Of a DNA stretch of 64,000 nt, positions 26,003 to 35,067 are shown piece by piece. The notes under the pieces were generated by a model. It had not been told where the DNA came from, did not search any database, and saw only the letters and a list, made by a program, of their open reading frames with translations. Position 1 is the first letter of the stretch; every line of letters begins with the position of its first letter. Source of the DNA: Guptibacillus algicola. Its GTDB lineage: Bacteria > Bacillota > Bacilli > Bacillales > Guptibacillaceae. The stretch lies in assembly GCF_020171805.1 (NCBI RefSeq), contig NZ_JAIVAF010000001.1:310001-374000 (forward strand), read 5' to 3'. A program made the position numbers and the translations under genes.

Positions 26003-26698
26003 TCAGCCCTCTAGAAATCTCTTAAGGGCTTCAGTAGTAGGATTATTGAATAATTCTTTTGTGTGACCCTTTTCTTCAAGACTTCCCTCATTCATAAATA
26101 ACGTGTATGTTCCAAGTCTTTCGGCTTGTTTTAAATCATGGGTGATCATAATAATCGTCTTCCCTTCTTCGTTAACGAGAAACTCTAACAATTCCTCCAT
26201 TAAATCCACTGTTCTCATATCTAATGCGCTTGTCGCTTCATCGAGTAATAGCACATCTGGGTTATTTGCAAGCGTCCTCGCAAACGCCACCCTTTGTTGT
26301 TCTCCCCCCGATAGATGATCAACTTCTTTTGTGAGAAATTCTTCTGGAAGTTGTACCTTATCTAATAGAGAAACTCCTAGTTTAGAGTTCCATTCTTTCC
26401 TTAAATTTGGACCGAATTTTAAATTATCTTCCACAGTTCCATCGAATAAATTAGGTTGCTGAAAAACGACACCTATTTTTCTCCTTAATTCATTAATCGG
26501 ATAGTCAACAATATGTTTCCCTTTATAGAAAATCTCACCTTCTTCAGGGTCGGTCAGCCGATTCAATAACATGATCAAACTACTTTTTCCTGATCCAGAA
26601 GGGCCAATAACTGTCGTTAACGTCCCTTCCATAATCTCGAAATCCACATTTTTTACTCGTTCATTTTTTACATTGTTTACTGCGATAATTGGTTTCAT
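26003..26698 (-). CDS. fetA: FetA-family ABC transporter ATP-binding protein
   Basis: A 231-residue ABC ATPase. Walker A GPSGSGKSS (about 33-41), Q-loop VVFQQPNLF, signature LSGGEQQR, Walker B VLLLDEATSALD, switch His in MITHDLKQAE. Start ATG 26698, 7 nt after AAAGG; a TTG 18 nt upstream is possible. It forms an operon with the FetB permease and yqgV, and lies 109 nt past thiD, separated by a terminator. Confidence 0.92.
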   Translation of the reverse strand: MKPIIAVNNVKNERVKNVDFEIMEGTLTTVIGPSGSGKSSLIMLLNRLTDPEEGEIFYKGKHIVDYPINELRRKIGVVFQQPNLFDGTVEDNLKFGPNLRKEWNSKLGVSLLDKVQLPEEFLTKEVDHLSGGEQQRVAFARTLANNPDVLLLDEATSALDMRTVDLMEELLEFLVNEEGKTIIMITHDLKQAERLGTYTLFMNEGSLEEKGHTKELFNNPTTEALKRFLEG

Positions 26699-26776
26699 CT
26701 GAGAACCTTTCTTCAAAAGAGTTATCTTTATCGTTTATAACATATCCGGTTTCTATTCACCAGTTAAACGGTTCCA

Positions 26777-26811
26777 ATAAAAATAACCCATTTCCTAAGA
26801 AATGAGTTATT
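26777..26811 (-). terminator. Terminator at the end of thiD
   Basis: AATAACTCATTTC / GAAATGGGTTATT stem (4-nt loop, one G-T pair) then TTTATTGG on the minus strand; it includes the thiD stop codon and ends the thiamine operon. Confidence 0.8.
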
Positions 26812-27625
26812 GCATTAATTCTTTACTGTGTATTCGATAGGCAGCATGGTTAGTAGGACCGATTCCACTGCCAATCTTAAGTGAATAGCGAATTGCGGAA
26901 GTAATATAGTCCTTCGCTACCGATACAGCCTGAGGAATGGCATGCCCTTTTGCAAGCTCAGCCGCTATACATGCTGAAAATGTACAACCGGTCCCATGTG
27001 TATGTATCGTATCGATTCGCTTTGACTCGAAGTAATATACCTTTTGATTCGTGTAGAGAAGGTCTATAGAGTCTAGTCCGTTCATGTGGCCACCCTTGAT
27101 TAAAACTGCCTTGCATCCAAATCGAGACAGCTTGATTGCCGCTTCTTCCATATCCTCTATTGTTTCTATCTTCATCCCATCTAACAGTACGGATGCCTCA
27201 GGAATGTTAGGAGTAATGATAGCTGCTAAAGGTAATAGTTCGGTTTTTAGCGACTCGATCGCCTCTTCTCTAAGAAGGGTAGAGCCGCCTTTTGCAACCA
27301 TGACAGGGTCGATCACCAGATTCGTCACATGGTGCTCATTACATTTTATCGCAACCGCATGTATAATATCGGCTGAAAAAAGCATTCCTGTTTTTACTGC
27401 ATCTGCACCTATATCAACTAAAACAGCATCGATCTGTTGGTTTATAGCTTCTATCTGCTGAGGAAAAATGCCATGAACTCCCGTAGTGTTTTGTGCGGTT
27501 AACGCAGTTATGGCACTCATACCATACACATCTCGCTCTTGGAACGTTTTTAAATCTGCCTGGATTCCCGCTCCCCCGCCACTGTCAGATCCTGCGATCG
27601 TTAACACTTTTTTCACATCATTCAT
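26807..27625 (-). CDS. thiD: Hydroxymethylpyrimidine/phosphomethylpyrimidine kinase
   Basis: A 272-residue ribokinase-fold kinase that phosphorylates HMP twice to HMP-PP for thiamine synthesis. The signature TIAGSDSGGGAGIQADLKTF (9-28) and the anion-hole HGTGCTFSACIAAELAKG near 212-229 are complete. Start ATG 27625. It is the last gene of the thiE-S-G-O-D operon, 6 nt after thiO. It could also phosphorylate pyridoxal-type substrates, as some ThiD/PdxK proteins do. Confidence 0.95.
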   Translation of the reverse strand: MNDVKKVLTIAGSDSGGGAGIQADLKTFQERDVYGMSAITALTAQNTTGVHGIFPQQIEAINQQIDAVLVDIGADAVKTGMLFSADIIHAVAIKCNEHHVTNLVIDPVMVAKGGSTLLREEAIESLKTELLPLAAIITPNIPEASVLLDGMKIETIEDMEEAAIKLSRFGCKAVLIKGGHMNGLDSIDLLYTNQKVYYFESKRIDTIHTHGTGCTFSACIAAELAKGHAIPQAVSVAKDYITSAIRYSLKIGSGIGPTNHAAYRIHSKELMQ

Positions 27626-27631
27626 CTCCCT

Positions 27632-28732
27632 CTAAACAAGTTGAAATCGTTCTGGTCGAAAACTCTCGATGGGAACCTCTTGTGGCAACTGTTCGATTTC
27701 ATTTGCAATGATTTTTGCTGTCACCGGACTTAATAATATTCCATTTCGATAATGTCCGGCCGCTATGAAGACAGATGGTTTTTGAGTCATCTTCCCTATA
27801 AGGGGAAAGCCATCCTGAGTTGCGGGCCTTAAGCCAGCCCATTTATGGAACGGACGCTCACTTTTTAAGTCTGGTAACACATGTTTACTCCAAGATTCTA
27901 ATCGATTAATTCCGTGAGAGGTTACACTCGTATCAAAACCCGCAATGTCTTCAGATGCCCCTGCGATTAGTGTTCCATTGTCTTTCCCTACGAGGTAACC
28001 TTGACTTGTAAATACGATGTGCCGTAATTCCGGGCCTTTATATGCACAAATTTGCCCTCTAATTGGAAAAACGGGTATGGAACATTTCAGCTCTCTTTCC
28101 CAATTCCTTGACCAGGCTCCAGTTGCTAAAACGATATGATCCCCTTCAAATATGCCCTTATCTGTCTTAACTTGCCGATCATTGCCACTAACTAAATCTG
28201 CTTCTCCTGCGTGTTCTAAGATGTTCACCCCAGAATTCCTACATGCATCAATCAGAGCCGCCACATACCCTGGAGCATAAATATGACTTTCCTCAGGACA
28301 CCACAGCGCTGCGTAGGTATCTTCTGATAATAGCGGCTCTCTTTCCCTTGCCTCATCTCCAGTTAATATAAAGGATTCTATCCCATATTCACGTTGCCAT
28401 CGTTGCTTTGACTCTATAGACAGCAAGTCAGCTTCATGATAAATAGCATAAAGACTCCCATTACGACTGTACTCGAACGTTTCATCCGAAAATTGCATAA
28501 CTTTATTCACCCAGTCAGGATATAGCTCCAAACTTTTTTGGCACAACATAAAAAAATCGTCTGGATCCTCTGTGATTTCAGAATATGGTGCGAGCATCCC
28601 AGCAGCAGCGCCAGATGCTTGTCCACCGCACTCTCTCGATTCAATAACGGTCACTTCAAAGCCGCGACTTCTGCACTCGTATGCAATTGAAAGTCCAATC
28701 ACACCTCCACCTACTATTAAAACGCTTGCCAC
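27632..28732 (-). CDS. thiO: Glycine oxidase ThiO
   Basis: A 366-residue FAD-dependent glycine oxidase giving dehydroglycine for the thiazole ring of thiamine. The dinucleotide motif VGGGVIGLSIAYE lies at 6-18, GGQASGAAAGMLAP at 36-49 and the C-terminal AAGHYRNGILLSPVTA motif near 330-345. Start is GTG 28732, 8 nt behind AAAGGTG. Fourth gene of the thi operon. Confidence 0.94.
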   Translation of the reverse strand: MASVLIVGGGVIGLSIAYECRSRGFEVTVIESRECGGQASGAAAGMLAPYSEITEDPDDFFMLCQKSLELYPDWVNKVMQFSDETFEYSRNGSLYAIYHEADLLSIESKQRWQREYGIESFILTGDEAREREPLLSEDTYAALWCPEESHIYAPGYVAALIDACRNSGVNILEHAGEADLVSGNDRQVKTDKGIFEGDHIVLATGAWSRNWERELKCSIPVFPIRGQICAYKGPELRHIVFTSQGYLVGKDNGTLIAGASEDIAGFDTSVTSHGINRLESWSKHVLPDLKSERPFHKWAGLRPATQDGFPLIGKMTQKPSVFIAAGHYRNGILLSPVTAKIIANEIEQLPQEVPIESFRPERFQLV

Positions 28733-28747
28733 GCTAACAACACCTTT

Positions 28748-29527
28748 CTATTTAGAAATAAAGTCGATCGTACTACTAGCAGTGGCATACTTCTTTTTAG
28801 GAATTCTACCTGATAAATAAGACAGTCTACCTGCCTGAATGGCATGTTTTACTGCTTCAGCCATCTTGACAGGATTTCTTGCTTTTGCGATGGCCGTGTT
28901 CAATAGTACACCATCAGCACCAAGCTCCATCGCTTTCGTTACATCTGCTGCACTACCTAATCCAGCGTCTACAATGACGGGGACTGTTAGTTGTTCTGAA
29001 ATTAGTTCAATGTTATAAGGATTTAAAATCCCTAAGCCTGTTCCTATGGGTGATCCACCTGGCATAACGGCAGCAGCACCAGCTTCCTGTAGTCGATAAC
29101 ATAAAGCAGGATCATCAGATGTATACGGTAAGACCACAAAGCCATCTTCCGCAAGGATTTCTGTTGCTTTTACTGTTTCGATCGGATCTGGCAAAAGCGT
29201 TTTGTCATCTCTACTCACTTCCACCTTAATCCAATTACTCAACCCAGAAGCTCTAGCTAAGTTAGCGATTCTTATAGCTTCTTCTGCGGTTTTGGCACCG
29301 GACGTGTTCGGTAGATACTGAAACGTTTTGTCTCCTAAGTGCTGAAGGATTGCATCTTCATCAGGTGAGCTTAAGTTCACCCTCCGGATAGCAAACGTTA
29401 ATACTTCAGCTCCAGAAGCCTCGATAGCCTGGTTCTGTACGAATGGGTTTGGGTATCTACCTGTACCTAAGAACAGTCTTGAGTGAAACTGTTTACCATC
29501 TATTGCTAACACGTCATTCATATTCAT
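28748..29527 (-). CDS. thiG: Thiazole synthase ThiG
   Basis: A 259-residue thiazole synthase that builds thiazole phosphate from deoxyxylulose 5-phosphate, dehydroglycine and ThiS-thiocarboxylate. The barrel contains [11 protein letters not shown], the Schiff-base Lys in WIKVEVSRD (about 100), GSPIGTGLG and [28 protein letters not shown]. Start is ATG 29527, overlapping the thiS stop; the ATG two codons later is better spaced from GGAGG. Translation is coupled to thiS. Confidence 0.95.
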   Translation of the reverse strand: MNMNDVLAIDGKQFHSRLFLGTGRYPNPFVQNQAIEASGAEVLTFAIRRVNLSSPDEDAILQHLGDKTFQYLPNTSGAKTAEEAIRIANLARASGLSNWIKVEVSRDDKTLLPDPIETVKATEILAEDGFVVLPYTSDDPALCYRLQEAGAAAVMPGGSPIGTGLGILNPYNIELISEQLTVPVIVDAGLGSAADVTKAMELGADGVLLNTAIAKARNPVKMAEAVKHAIQAGRLSYLSGRIPKKKYATASSTIDFISK

Positions 29528-29721
29528 CCACCTCCAACAAATTGAACAAGTTCAATCTTCATGCCATCATTTAGATTCGTCTCGCTCCATTTTGAGCGAT
29601 CAATAATCGTACCATCTACTTCTGTTGCTACTAATCCACTCTGCAAGTTAAAATGTGCGATTACATCTTCGATCGTCGTTACATTAAGATCATGTGCTTC
29701 ACCATTAATAAGCAGCTTCAT
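29524..29721 (-). CDS. thiS: Sulfur carrier protein ThiS
   Basis: A 65-residue ubiquitin-fold sulfur carrier ending in Gly-Gly (actually GGG), the tail that is adenylated and thiocarboxylated. Start ATG 29721 lies 17 nt inside thiE behind AAGGAGG; it overlaps thiG by 4 nt. Adenylation needs a ThiF-type enzyme, which this operon lacks; the ThiF/MoeB-like protein at 42504 is the only candidate in the window. Confidence 0.94.
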   Translation of the reverse strand: MKLLINGEAHDLNVTTIEDVIAHFNLQSGLVATEVDGTIIDRSKWSETNLNDGMKIELVQFVGGG

Positions 29722-30355
29722 GATTTACCTCCTTCGATTTCTTAATTCTTTTAATAAAAGAGTCACTCGTTCCACGAACGTTTGAGCTTCCAACGACCTC
29801 GCTTATCACGCATATGCGAGATGCGCCTGCAGCAAGTACTTCATCAACGTTATGAAGCTTTATACCTCCGATCGCTACGAAAGGAATAGAAATTTCAGAA
29901 GCAACTTCTTGAATGTATGAGGTCGTAACTGGATCGACAACATCACTTTTACTATTTGTTGCATAAACAGGACCTGCCCCGATATAATCTGCACCATCTT
30001 GTTGTGCCTGACGAGCTTCTTCTAGTTTATGAGTTGATATTCCAATAATCTTATCAAATCCAACGATCTTTCGTGCTTCACTTATTGGTAAATCATCTTG
30101 TCCCAAATGAATGCCGTCAGCATCTACTGCAAGCGCAATATCGATATGGTCGTTCACGATAAAGGTAACGTCATGTTTTTTTGTTAACTCACGAAGCATC
30201 TTCGCTTTTTCTAAAATAACCCTTTTGCTACTTTTTTTATCTCGTAGTTGGATAATCTCGGCTCCACCTAAAATAGATTCTTCCATGACATCTAGTAACT
30301 TTCTACCTGGATGAAATTCTTCTCCTGTAATTACGTAAAGATTGAAATCTTTCAT
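29705..30355 (-). CDS. thiE: Thiamine phosphate synthase ThiE
   Basis: A 216-residue TIM-barrel enzyme joining HMP-PP and thiazole phosphate. The typical ThiE motifs are kept: IIQLRDKKS (35-43), FIVNDHIDIALAVDADGIHLGQ, IGISTH, DYIGAGPVYATNSKSD and FVAIGGI. These argue for true ThiE and not the isomerase paralogue TenI, which has lost most of them. Start ATG 30355 is behind ATGGAGGAG. First gene of the operon, behind the TPP riboswitch. Confidence 0.93.
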   Translation of the reverse strand: MKDFNLYVITGEEFHPGRKLLDVMEESILGGAEIIQLRDKKSSKRVILEKAKMLRELTKKHDVTFIVNDHIDIALAVDADGIHLGQDDLPISEARKIVGFDKIIGISTHKLEEARQAQQDGADYIGAGPVYATNSKSDVVDPVTTSYIQEVASEISIPFVAIGGIKLHNVDEVLAAGASRICVISEVVGSSNVRGTSDSFIKRIKKSKEVNHEAAY

Positions 30356-30383
30356 TCTATCTCCTCCATTTCTCAGAGTATAT

Positions 30384-30416
30384 AAAAAGCCCTCATTCCG
30401 CGTATGGAATGAGGGC
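30384..30416 (-). terminator. Riboswitch-controlled terminator
   Basis: GCCCTCATTCC / GGAATGAGGGC, a perfect 11-bp stem with a 6-nt loop followed by TTTTTAT on the minus strand, placed between the TPP aptamer and thiE. Confidence 0.92.
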
Positions 30417-30442
30417 AGTTATCACATTAATTACCGCTACCG

Positions 30443-30538
30443 ACTTCCCTACGCTGGTATAAACCAGATCAGGTTCAAGGGTAAAGGAAGTAATGGTTTC
30501 CTTTTCTCAGCCTACCCGAAACGTAGGCACCCCTAGTC
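30443..30538 (-). ncRNA. TPP riboswitch (THI element)
   Basis: All conserved parts are on the minus strand: ACTAGGGGTGCC (30538-30527), the CTGAGA element (30511-30506), then ACCCTTGAACCTGATCTGG and GCGTAGGGAAG (30454-30444). It should close the thiE operon when thiamine pyrophosphate is plentiful, through the terminator just downstream. Confidence 0.96.
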
Positions 30539-30560
30539 AAAAATTATTAAGTTCTCTTTC

Positions 30561-30589
30561 ATTATGGCAAACAAGTGCGATGATGACAA
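30561..30589 (-). promoter_or_regulatory. Promoter of the thi operon
   Basis: TTGTCA (30589-30584), 17-bp spacer, CATAAT (30566-30561) on the minus strand, 23 nt upstream of the TPP aptamer; it touches the end of yqgT. Confidence 0.65.
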
Positions 30590-30594
30590 GTAAA

Positions 30595-31782
30595 TTACAT
30601 ATATAAAGAGGAAAGAAAGATTCCGATCGTATCGTTATAGATCTTATCGAACTGACTTATTGGAAGCGGGCTTTCCCCTTTTCCTATTTCAACAGTAAAC
30701 CCTGGTTTTCTAAATTCTTGAATAAACCAGTCCTTATATCCTGCAAAACTATCAACATAACGAATAGGTCTATACCCACTGAGTCTTGAATACTCCCTAA
30801 CTAAAACTTCAGATTCTGGTGGTTCGAGGCCTTCATATCCCCAAAAAATGACTTCACCTTGTGAATGAAAGGCTAACGCTCTGTCAAAGTTTCTTCGTTT
30901 AGAAAGCTCCGCCATTGCAATGGACTCTGGTTCACTCAAAGGTTCATAGCCAGGGAAGTTACGAGGAGATGGCTTCTTTGGTTTCCTTTCCGCCTCTATC
31001 TCCCACTTTGCTGGATATTGATTATTTAAATCAACCCCTCTTATATTCGCTTTCCAACGATTAAAATCGTCACTTCCATTGTTTATGTCATTAACTACAG
31101 TGCGATATGGTTCTTCTTCAGGTAAGCCATTTATAACGAGGTTTACACCATCTGGGTTCACCATAGGAACAATTGAGAGAGACGTTGAATCGTAAAGAGG
31201 CGGCAAGTACACACTACTTAATACCTGTGTGTTCGTTAGTGCCATCAGATAATCATTTAATAACTTCATCAACAATGGCGTTGTTAACCATTCATTTGCA
31301 TGGAAAGAGCCATTCATATGGACTTTCTTAGAACCGATTCCTACTTGTAATTCTGGAATCGGTTTCCTCATAACGGAATCACCAACAACAGAACGCCTTA
31401 AAAATGGATATACAGCTAACAACTTTTGTATATCCCTTACCATAGTTTCATACGTATAATTCTGTATTGGATTAACAAGGGACCATATCATTCGAATTGG
31501 AATATTAACGGTTTCTCCAACTTGTAGTGCAAAAGGGTTAGCGTCGTTAAGTAATAAAATACCGTCTAGAGGTGCATCATACCACCCAGCAATCTTCCAG
31601 AGAGTGTCCCCACTTCTTATTGTATACCTTTTGGTTACGTACCCTGGTATATTGATCATATCTCCGATCACTAACTGATCTGGATCTTGAACATCATTGC
31701 TATCAATGATAAGTCGGAGTGGAATTTGAAACACTCGGCTATACTTCCACAATGTATCTCCGCTCTTCACCCTTACTTTCAT
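30595..31782 (-). CDS. yqgT: Gamma-D-glutamyl-L-diamino acid endopeptidase YqgT
   Basis: A 395-residue peptidoglycan peptidase. Two LysM repeats (about 2-46 and 51-95, each with SGDTLWK) bind the wall or cortex, followed by an M14 carboxypeptidase domain with zinc ligands His161 and Glu164 (HANE) and His306, and the catalytic Glu365 (TVEIGKGE). There is no signal peptide, as in the sporulation-related endopeptidase I family, whose members act in the spore. Start ATG 31782. Confidence 0.92.
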   Translation of the reverse strand: MKVRVKSGDTLWKYSRVFQIPLRLIIDSNDVQDPDQLVIGDMINIPGYVTKRYTIRSGDTLWKIAGWYDAPLDGILLLNDANPFALQVGETVNIPIRMIWSLVNPIQNYTYETMVRDIQKLLAVYPFLRRSVVGDSVMRKPIPELQVGIGSKKVHMNGSFHANEWLTTPLLMKLLNDYLMALTNTQVLSSVYLPPLYDSTSLSIVPMVNPDGVNLVINGLPEEEPYRTVVNDINNGSDDFNRWKANIRGVDLNNQYPAKWEIEAERKPKKPSPRNFPGYEPLSEPESIAMAELSKRRNFDRALAFHSQGEVIFWGYEGLEPPESEVLVREYSRLSGYRPIRYVDSFAGYKDWFIQEFRKPGFTVEIGKGESPLPISQFDKIYNDTIGIFLSSLYM

Positions 31783-31861
31783 ATTTAATCCCCTCCACCC
31801 GTAAAGCCTTCATACTATGCTATGTAGAGTGATCATTGGAGTATGCTAACAATTGATAACA

Positions 31862-31893
31862 AAAAAACCATGCCCGAAATACAGGGCATGGTT
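31862..31893 (-). terminator. Terminator of yqgS
   Basis: AAACCATGCCC / GGGCATGGTTT stem followed by TTTTTG on the minus strand, directly after the yqgS stop. Confidence 0.88.
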
Positions 31894-31899
31894 TACTAA

Positions 31900-33786
31900 T
31901 TATTCTTCTGACTGACCGTTTTCGTCAGCAGGTTGTTGCTCTTTGTTTTCTCCAAAGAAACGAAGCAGGTCGCCATAGACTATCTTATCGGAATAGGCAA
32001 GATCAGTTTTAGCCTTCTCCATGTATGGTTCACAGGCAGCTTTATCCGTTTCCTCTCCAGTTTCCTTGTCGTAACAAACATTGTTTGTGTAAAGGTGATT
32101 TTCAGTGATAAAGCTACCATCACGAAGAATAGTAAAGTTATCTTGTTTTTCTGCGAATAAGTCATTACCGAATTTAATCATATCTTTTGTTTCGACTCCT
32201 AGAAGGTGCATCAAGGTAGGTTTCAAGTCGATTTGACCACTAACCTGATCCATTACTTCGCCTTCTTGACCAGGAATATGAACGACAAGAGGTACTCGTT
32301 GAAGCTGAGTAGTTTCGAATGGCGTGATTTCTTTGCCAAGGAATTCTCCCATCGCTTTATTGTGATTCTGAGAAATTCCATAGTGATCTCCGTACATCAC
32401 AAAGATCGAGTCTTCATATAAACCTTCTTCTTTCATACGTTCGAAGAATTTCTTCAAAGCTTCATCCTGATATCTTACTGTTGTGAAGAAACGATTAACA
32501 GTACCATCATCAGAAGTCCATTCAGGAATGTACTCATCTTCTTTTTCTAGCGTGAAAGGAAAATGGTTTGTTAATGTAATGTACTTCGCATAGTAAGGTT
32601 CAGGCATCGTCTTCAAATACTTGATGGACTGATCAAAGAAGTATTCGTCCTTTAAGCCCCAACCGATTGAGTTTTCTGGGGTTACAGAAAAGTCGTTTAT
32701 GTCATAGAACTTGTCATACTTTAAAGCATCATACATAACATCACGGTTCCAGAAACTTTTGTTGTTTGCATGGAACACTGAACTGTAATAGCCTTCTTCC
32801 CTTAGCACTTCAGGACTTGCATTATATTCATTTCCTGAATGGGTAAAGAAAACTGCTCCACTCGGAAGTCCATAAAGAGAATTCTCGACAATGAATTCTG
32901 AGTCAGATGTTTTCCCCTGTGCTGTTTGGTGATAGAAGTTAGGGAAGTAATAGCTATCTTCAATCAAATCATTTAGGAATGGTGTAATCTCTTTACCATC
33001 AACTTCTTCATTTACCACGAAGCTTTGTGTTGATTCAAGTGAAACTAGAATAACGTTTTTACCTTTTGCTTTACCAAACATCTCAGGGTTTGGTTCAACG
33101 TGATTAGCTTTTACATAGTTTTCAATATCTACGATCTCACTACCATCAGCGAATGCGCGCTGGGCTTTAGCTTTTGATTGGAGAACAGCATCGTAAACAT
33201 GGTAGTTGTATGTTCCGATATATTTAATAAGCATTTCACGGTCGAACGTACGTGTTAATAATTGTGGACGCTCTGTTTCTGCAAGACCCACATTAATAGC
33301 GAATAGAGCAATTGCACTCGCGAAGACAATAGCGATTTCTTTCTTCTTCACTTCAAACGCCTTCGTTTTACGAACAAATAAATAAGCAGCTAATAAAACG
33401 ATGTCAATGAAAAGTAAGAAATCATACCCACTTACGAGTTCAGTAATACTGTTACCTAGCTCACCCATGTTGTTTGTTTGGAACAACAATGGAATCGTGA
33501 TGAAGTCTGTAAACTCACGATAATATACAACGTTCGCAAATAATATGAAAGATCCAATGAAATTAATTATTAGTAGAACCCTATTTCTATATTTAGGAGA
33601 TGCGAATAGAGCAAATCCTAAGAACAATAGAATAGAACTTATTGGATTCAGAAAGAGGATAATTCCTTCCATTTTGTTCTCAGTTTCAATGTTAAAAGCA
33701 AATTCATATACAAAATACGTTTTAATCCAAAGCATTATTGCTACAATAAAGAAAAATAAATATTTGTTTTGTAGCTTCTTCATCAT
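31900..33786 (-). CDS. yqgS: Lipoteichoic acid synthase family protein YqgS
   Basis: A 628-residue LtaS-type enzyme: five N-terminal membrane helices (about 8-28, 41-61, 69-88, 122-138, 150-168) and an extracellular sulfatase-like domain. Catalytic Thr293 in GKTSDSEF and metal ligand Glu251 in LVSLESTQ are present, as are YGDHYG and HIPG motifs. It polymerises glycerol phosphate from phosphatidylglycerol. B. subtilis has four such paralogues and YqgS is a minor one. The first two codons are ATG ATG (33786). The acidic-glutamine tail (EQQPADENGQSEE) is unusual but common at the ends of secreted Bacillus proteins. Confidence 0.93.
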   Translation of the reverse strand: MMKKLQNKYLFFFIVAIMLWIKTYFVYEFAFNIETENKMEGIILFLNPISSILLFLGFALFASPKYRNRVLLIINFIGSFILFANVVYYREFTDFITIPLLFQTNNMGELGNSITELVSGYDFLLFIDIVLLAAYLFVRKTKAFEVKKKEIAIVFASAIALFAINVGLAETERPQLLTRTFDREMLIKYIGTYNYHVYDAVLQSKAKAQRAFADGSEIVDIENYVKANHVEPNPEMFGKAKGKNVILVSLESTQSFVVNEEVDGKEITPFLNDLIEDSYYFPNFYHQTAQGKTSDSEFIVENSLYGLPSGAVFFTHSGNEYNASPEVLREEGYYSSVFHANNKSFWNRDVMYDALKYDKFYDINDFSVTPENSIGWGLKDEYFFDQSIKYLKTMPEPYYAKYITLTNHFPFTLEKEDEYIPEWTSDDGTVNRFFTTVRYQDEALKKFFERMKEEGLYEDSIFVMYGDHYGISQNHNKAMGEFLGKEITPFETTQLQRVPLVVHIPGQEGEVMDQVSGQIDLKPTLMHLLGVETKDMIKFGNDLFAEKQDNFTILRDGSFITENHLYTNNVCYDKETGEETDKAACEPYMEKAKTDLAYSDKIVYGDLLRFFGENKEQQPADENGQSEE

Positions 33787-34007
33787 TTACTTAGTACCTC
33801 CTTAGTTGGCTATAAGGAAAGAGCTACCATCTGTTTCGTTATCAACCATACATAAACGATATGATAGTACGTTTTCGGAAATAATTCAACTACCTTTTAT
33901 CCTTATTTTCTTCCAAAATGTGTGGTTTCATTTAAAACCTTGTCTTTTCCCTACTAATAATAACGATTTATGATGCAAAAAAGTTTCATTATGGGTTATT
34001 TTACATA

Positions 34008-34042
34008 AAAAAAGAAGAGGCCAAACTCTTCTGACCTCTTAT
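34008..34042 (-). terminator. Terminator of glcK
   Basis: AAGAGGTCA / TTGGCCTCTT imperfect stem with a run of seven T on the minus strand. The rest of 33787-34076 (290 nt) shows nothing further except the promoter region of yqgS. Confidence 0.75.
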
Positions 34043-34076
34043 TTTCCCTTATTTCTCATAAGTTAAACATATCTAA

Positions 34077-35042
34077 TCAGGACTTTTGCATTATTTTCGT
34101 TTTAACAAGCCATGCTCCACCAATGACGCCTGCGTCATTTCCGAGTGTAGCGATCGCAAAATCAGCACCTTCTTTTACCCTTGGTAGCGCAAATTTCTGA
34201 AATTCTTTCTTGAGTGGTGTTAAAAGCGCATCTCCTGCTTTTGAAACACCTCCACCTATAACAATTTTGGAAGGATTCAACGCGTTAGCAAGGTTCCCAA
34301 TAGCTAGACCTAAATGGAAGGTCGTTATGTGAACGACTTCTGTTGCATGAGCATCACCTGATCCGTATGCTTCGAATACATCTCGTGCAGTTATTTCGTC
34401 CTTGTTATGTAGCAAACTTTCAGGGTAGGAATCGATCGTATCTTTTGCTGTTCTGACTATGCCTGTTGCAGAGGCAACTGTTTCCAGACAGCCAGTTTTT
34501 CCACAGTTACACTGTACTCCACCATCAGTTATTGAGGTAATATGTCCAATCTCCCCTGCCATTCCATTCGTTCCATGAATGATTGCACCTCTTGAGATTA
34601 TTCCACCACCAACTCCTGTGCCGAGTGTGACACAAAGGAGGTCTTGCGCACCGTCCCCAGCTCCTCTCCACATTTCACCAAGAGCAGCGATGTTAGCGTC
34701 GTTATCAATAATGACTGGTAATCCTGTTTCGATCTCTAGCTTGTCTTTTAAAGGAAAATCTTTCCACCCGATATTTACTGCTTGATAAATAAACCCAGTT
34801 TCCATTTCGATAAACCCAGGTGCACCCATACCGATTCCAACAAAACGGTCATTTGATACGCCTACCTCTGTCATCTTATCATCTAGTGCTCTTGCGATAT
34901 GTGTAGTGATATGACGCCCCTCATCACTTTTATCTGTTGGGATTTCCCATTTATTCTGAATCTCTCCATAATAATCAATAAATGCAAGCTTTATTGTAGT
35001 GCCTCCTAAATCGACGCCAATAAACCATTTTTTCTCGACCAT
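34077..35042 (-). CDS. glcK: Glucokinase (ROK family)
   Basis: A 321-residue ROK glucokinase phosphorylating glucose with ATP. N-terminal phosphate loop GVDLGGTTIKLAFI; catalytic Asp in IDNDANIAALGEMW (about 105); zinc motif CNCGKTGCLE. Three consecutive ATG codons lie at the start; ATG 35042 is 6 nt from AAAGGTGG, the others are too close. B. subtilis yqgR/glcK has the same setting downstream of yqgQ, although a nitroreductase gene intervenes here. Confidence 0.95.
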   Translation of the reverse strand: MVEKKWFIGVDLGGTTIKLAFIDYYGEIQNKWEIPTDKSDEGRHITTHIARALDDKMTEVGVSNDRFVGIGMGAPGFIEMETGFIYQAVNIGWKDFPLKDKLEIETGLPVIIDNDANIAALGEMWRGAGDGAQDLLCVTLGTGVGGGIISRGAIIHGTNGMAGEIGHITSITDGGVQCNCGKTGCLETVASATGIVRTAKDTIDSYPESLLHNKDEITARDVFEAYGSGDAHATEVVHITTFHLGLAIGNLANALNPSKIVIGGGVSKAGDALLTPLKKEFQKFALPRVKEGADFAIATLGNDAGVIGGAWLVKTKIMQKS

Positions 35043-35067
35043 CATCATCCACCTTTTTTTCTCTATA

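Noticed and set aside
29705-30355. TenI (thiazole tautomerase)
   Set aside because: All ThiE active-site motifs are kept, and TenI has lost most of them.
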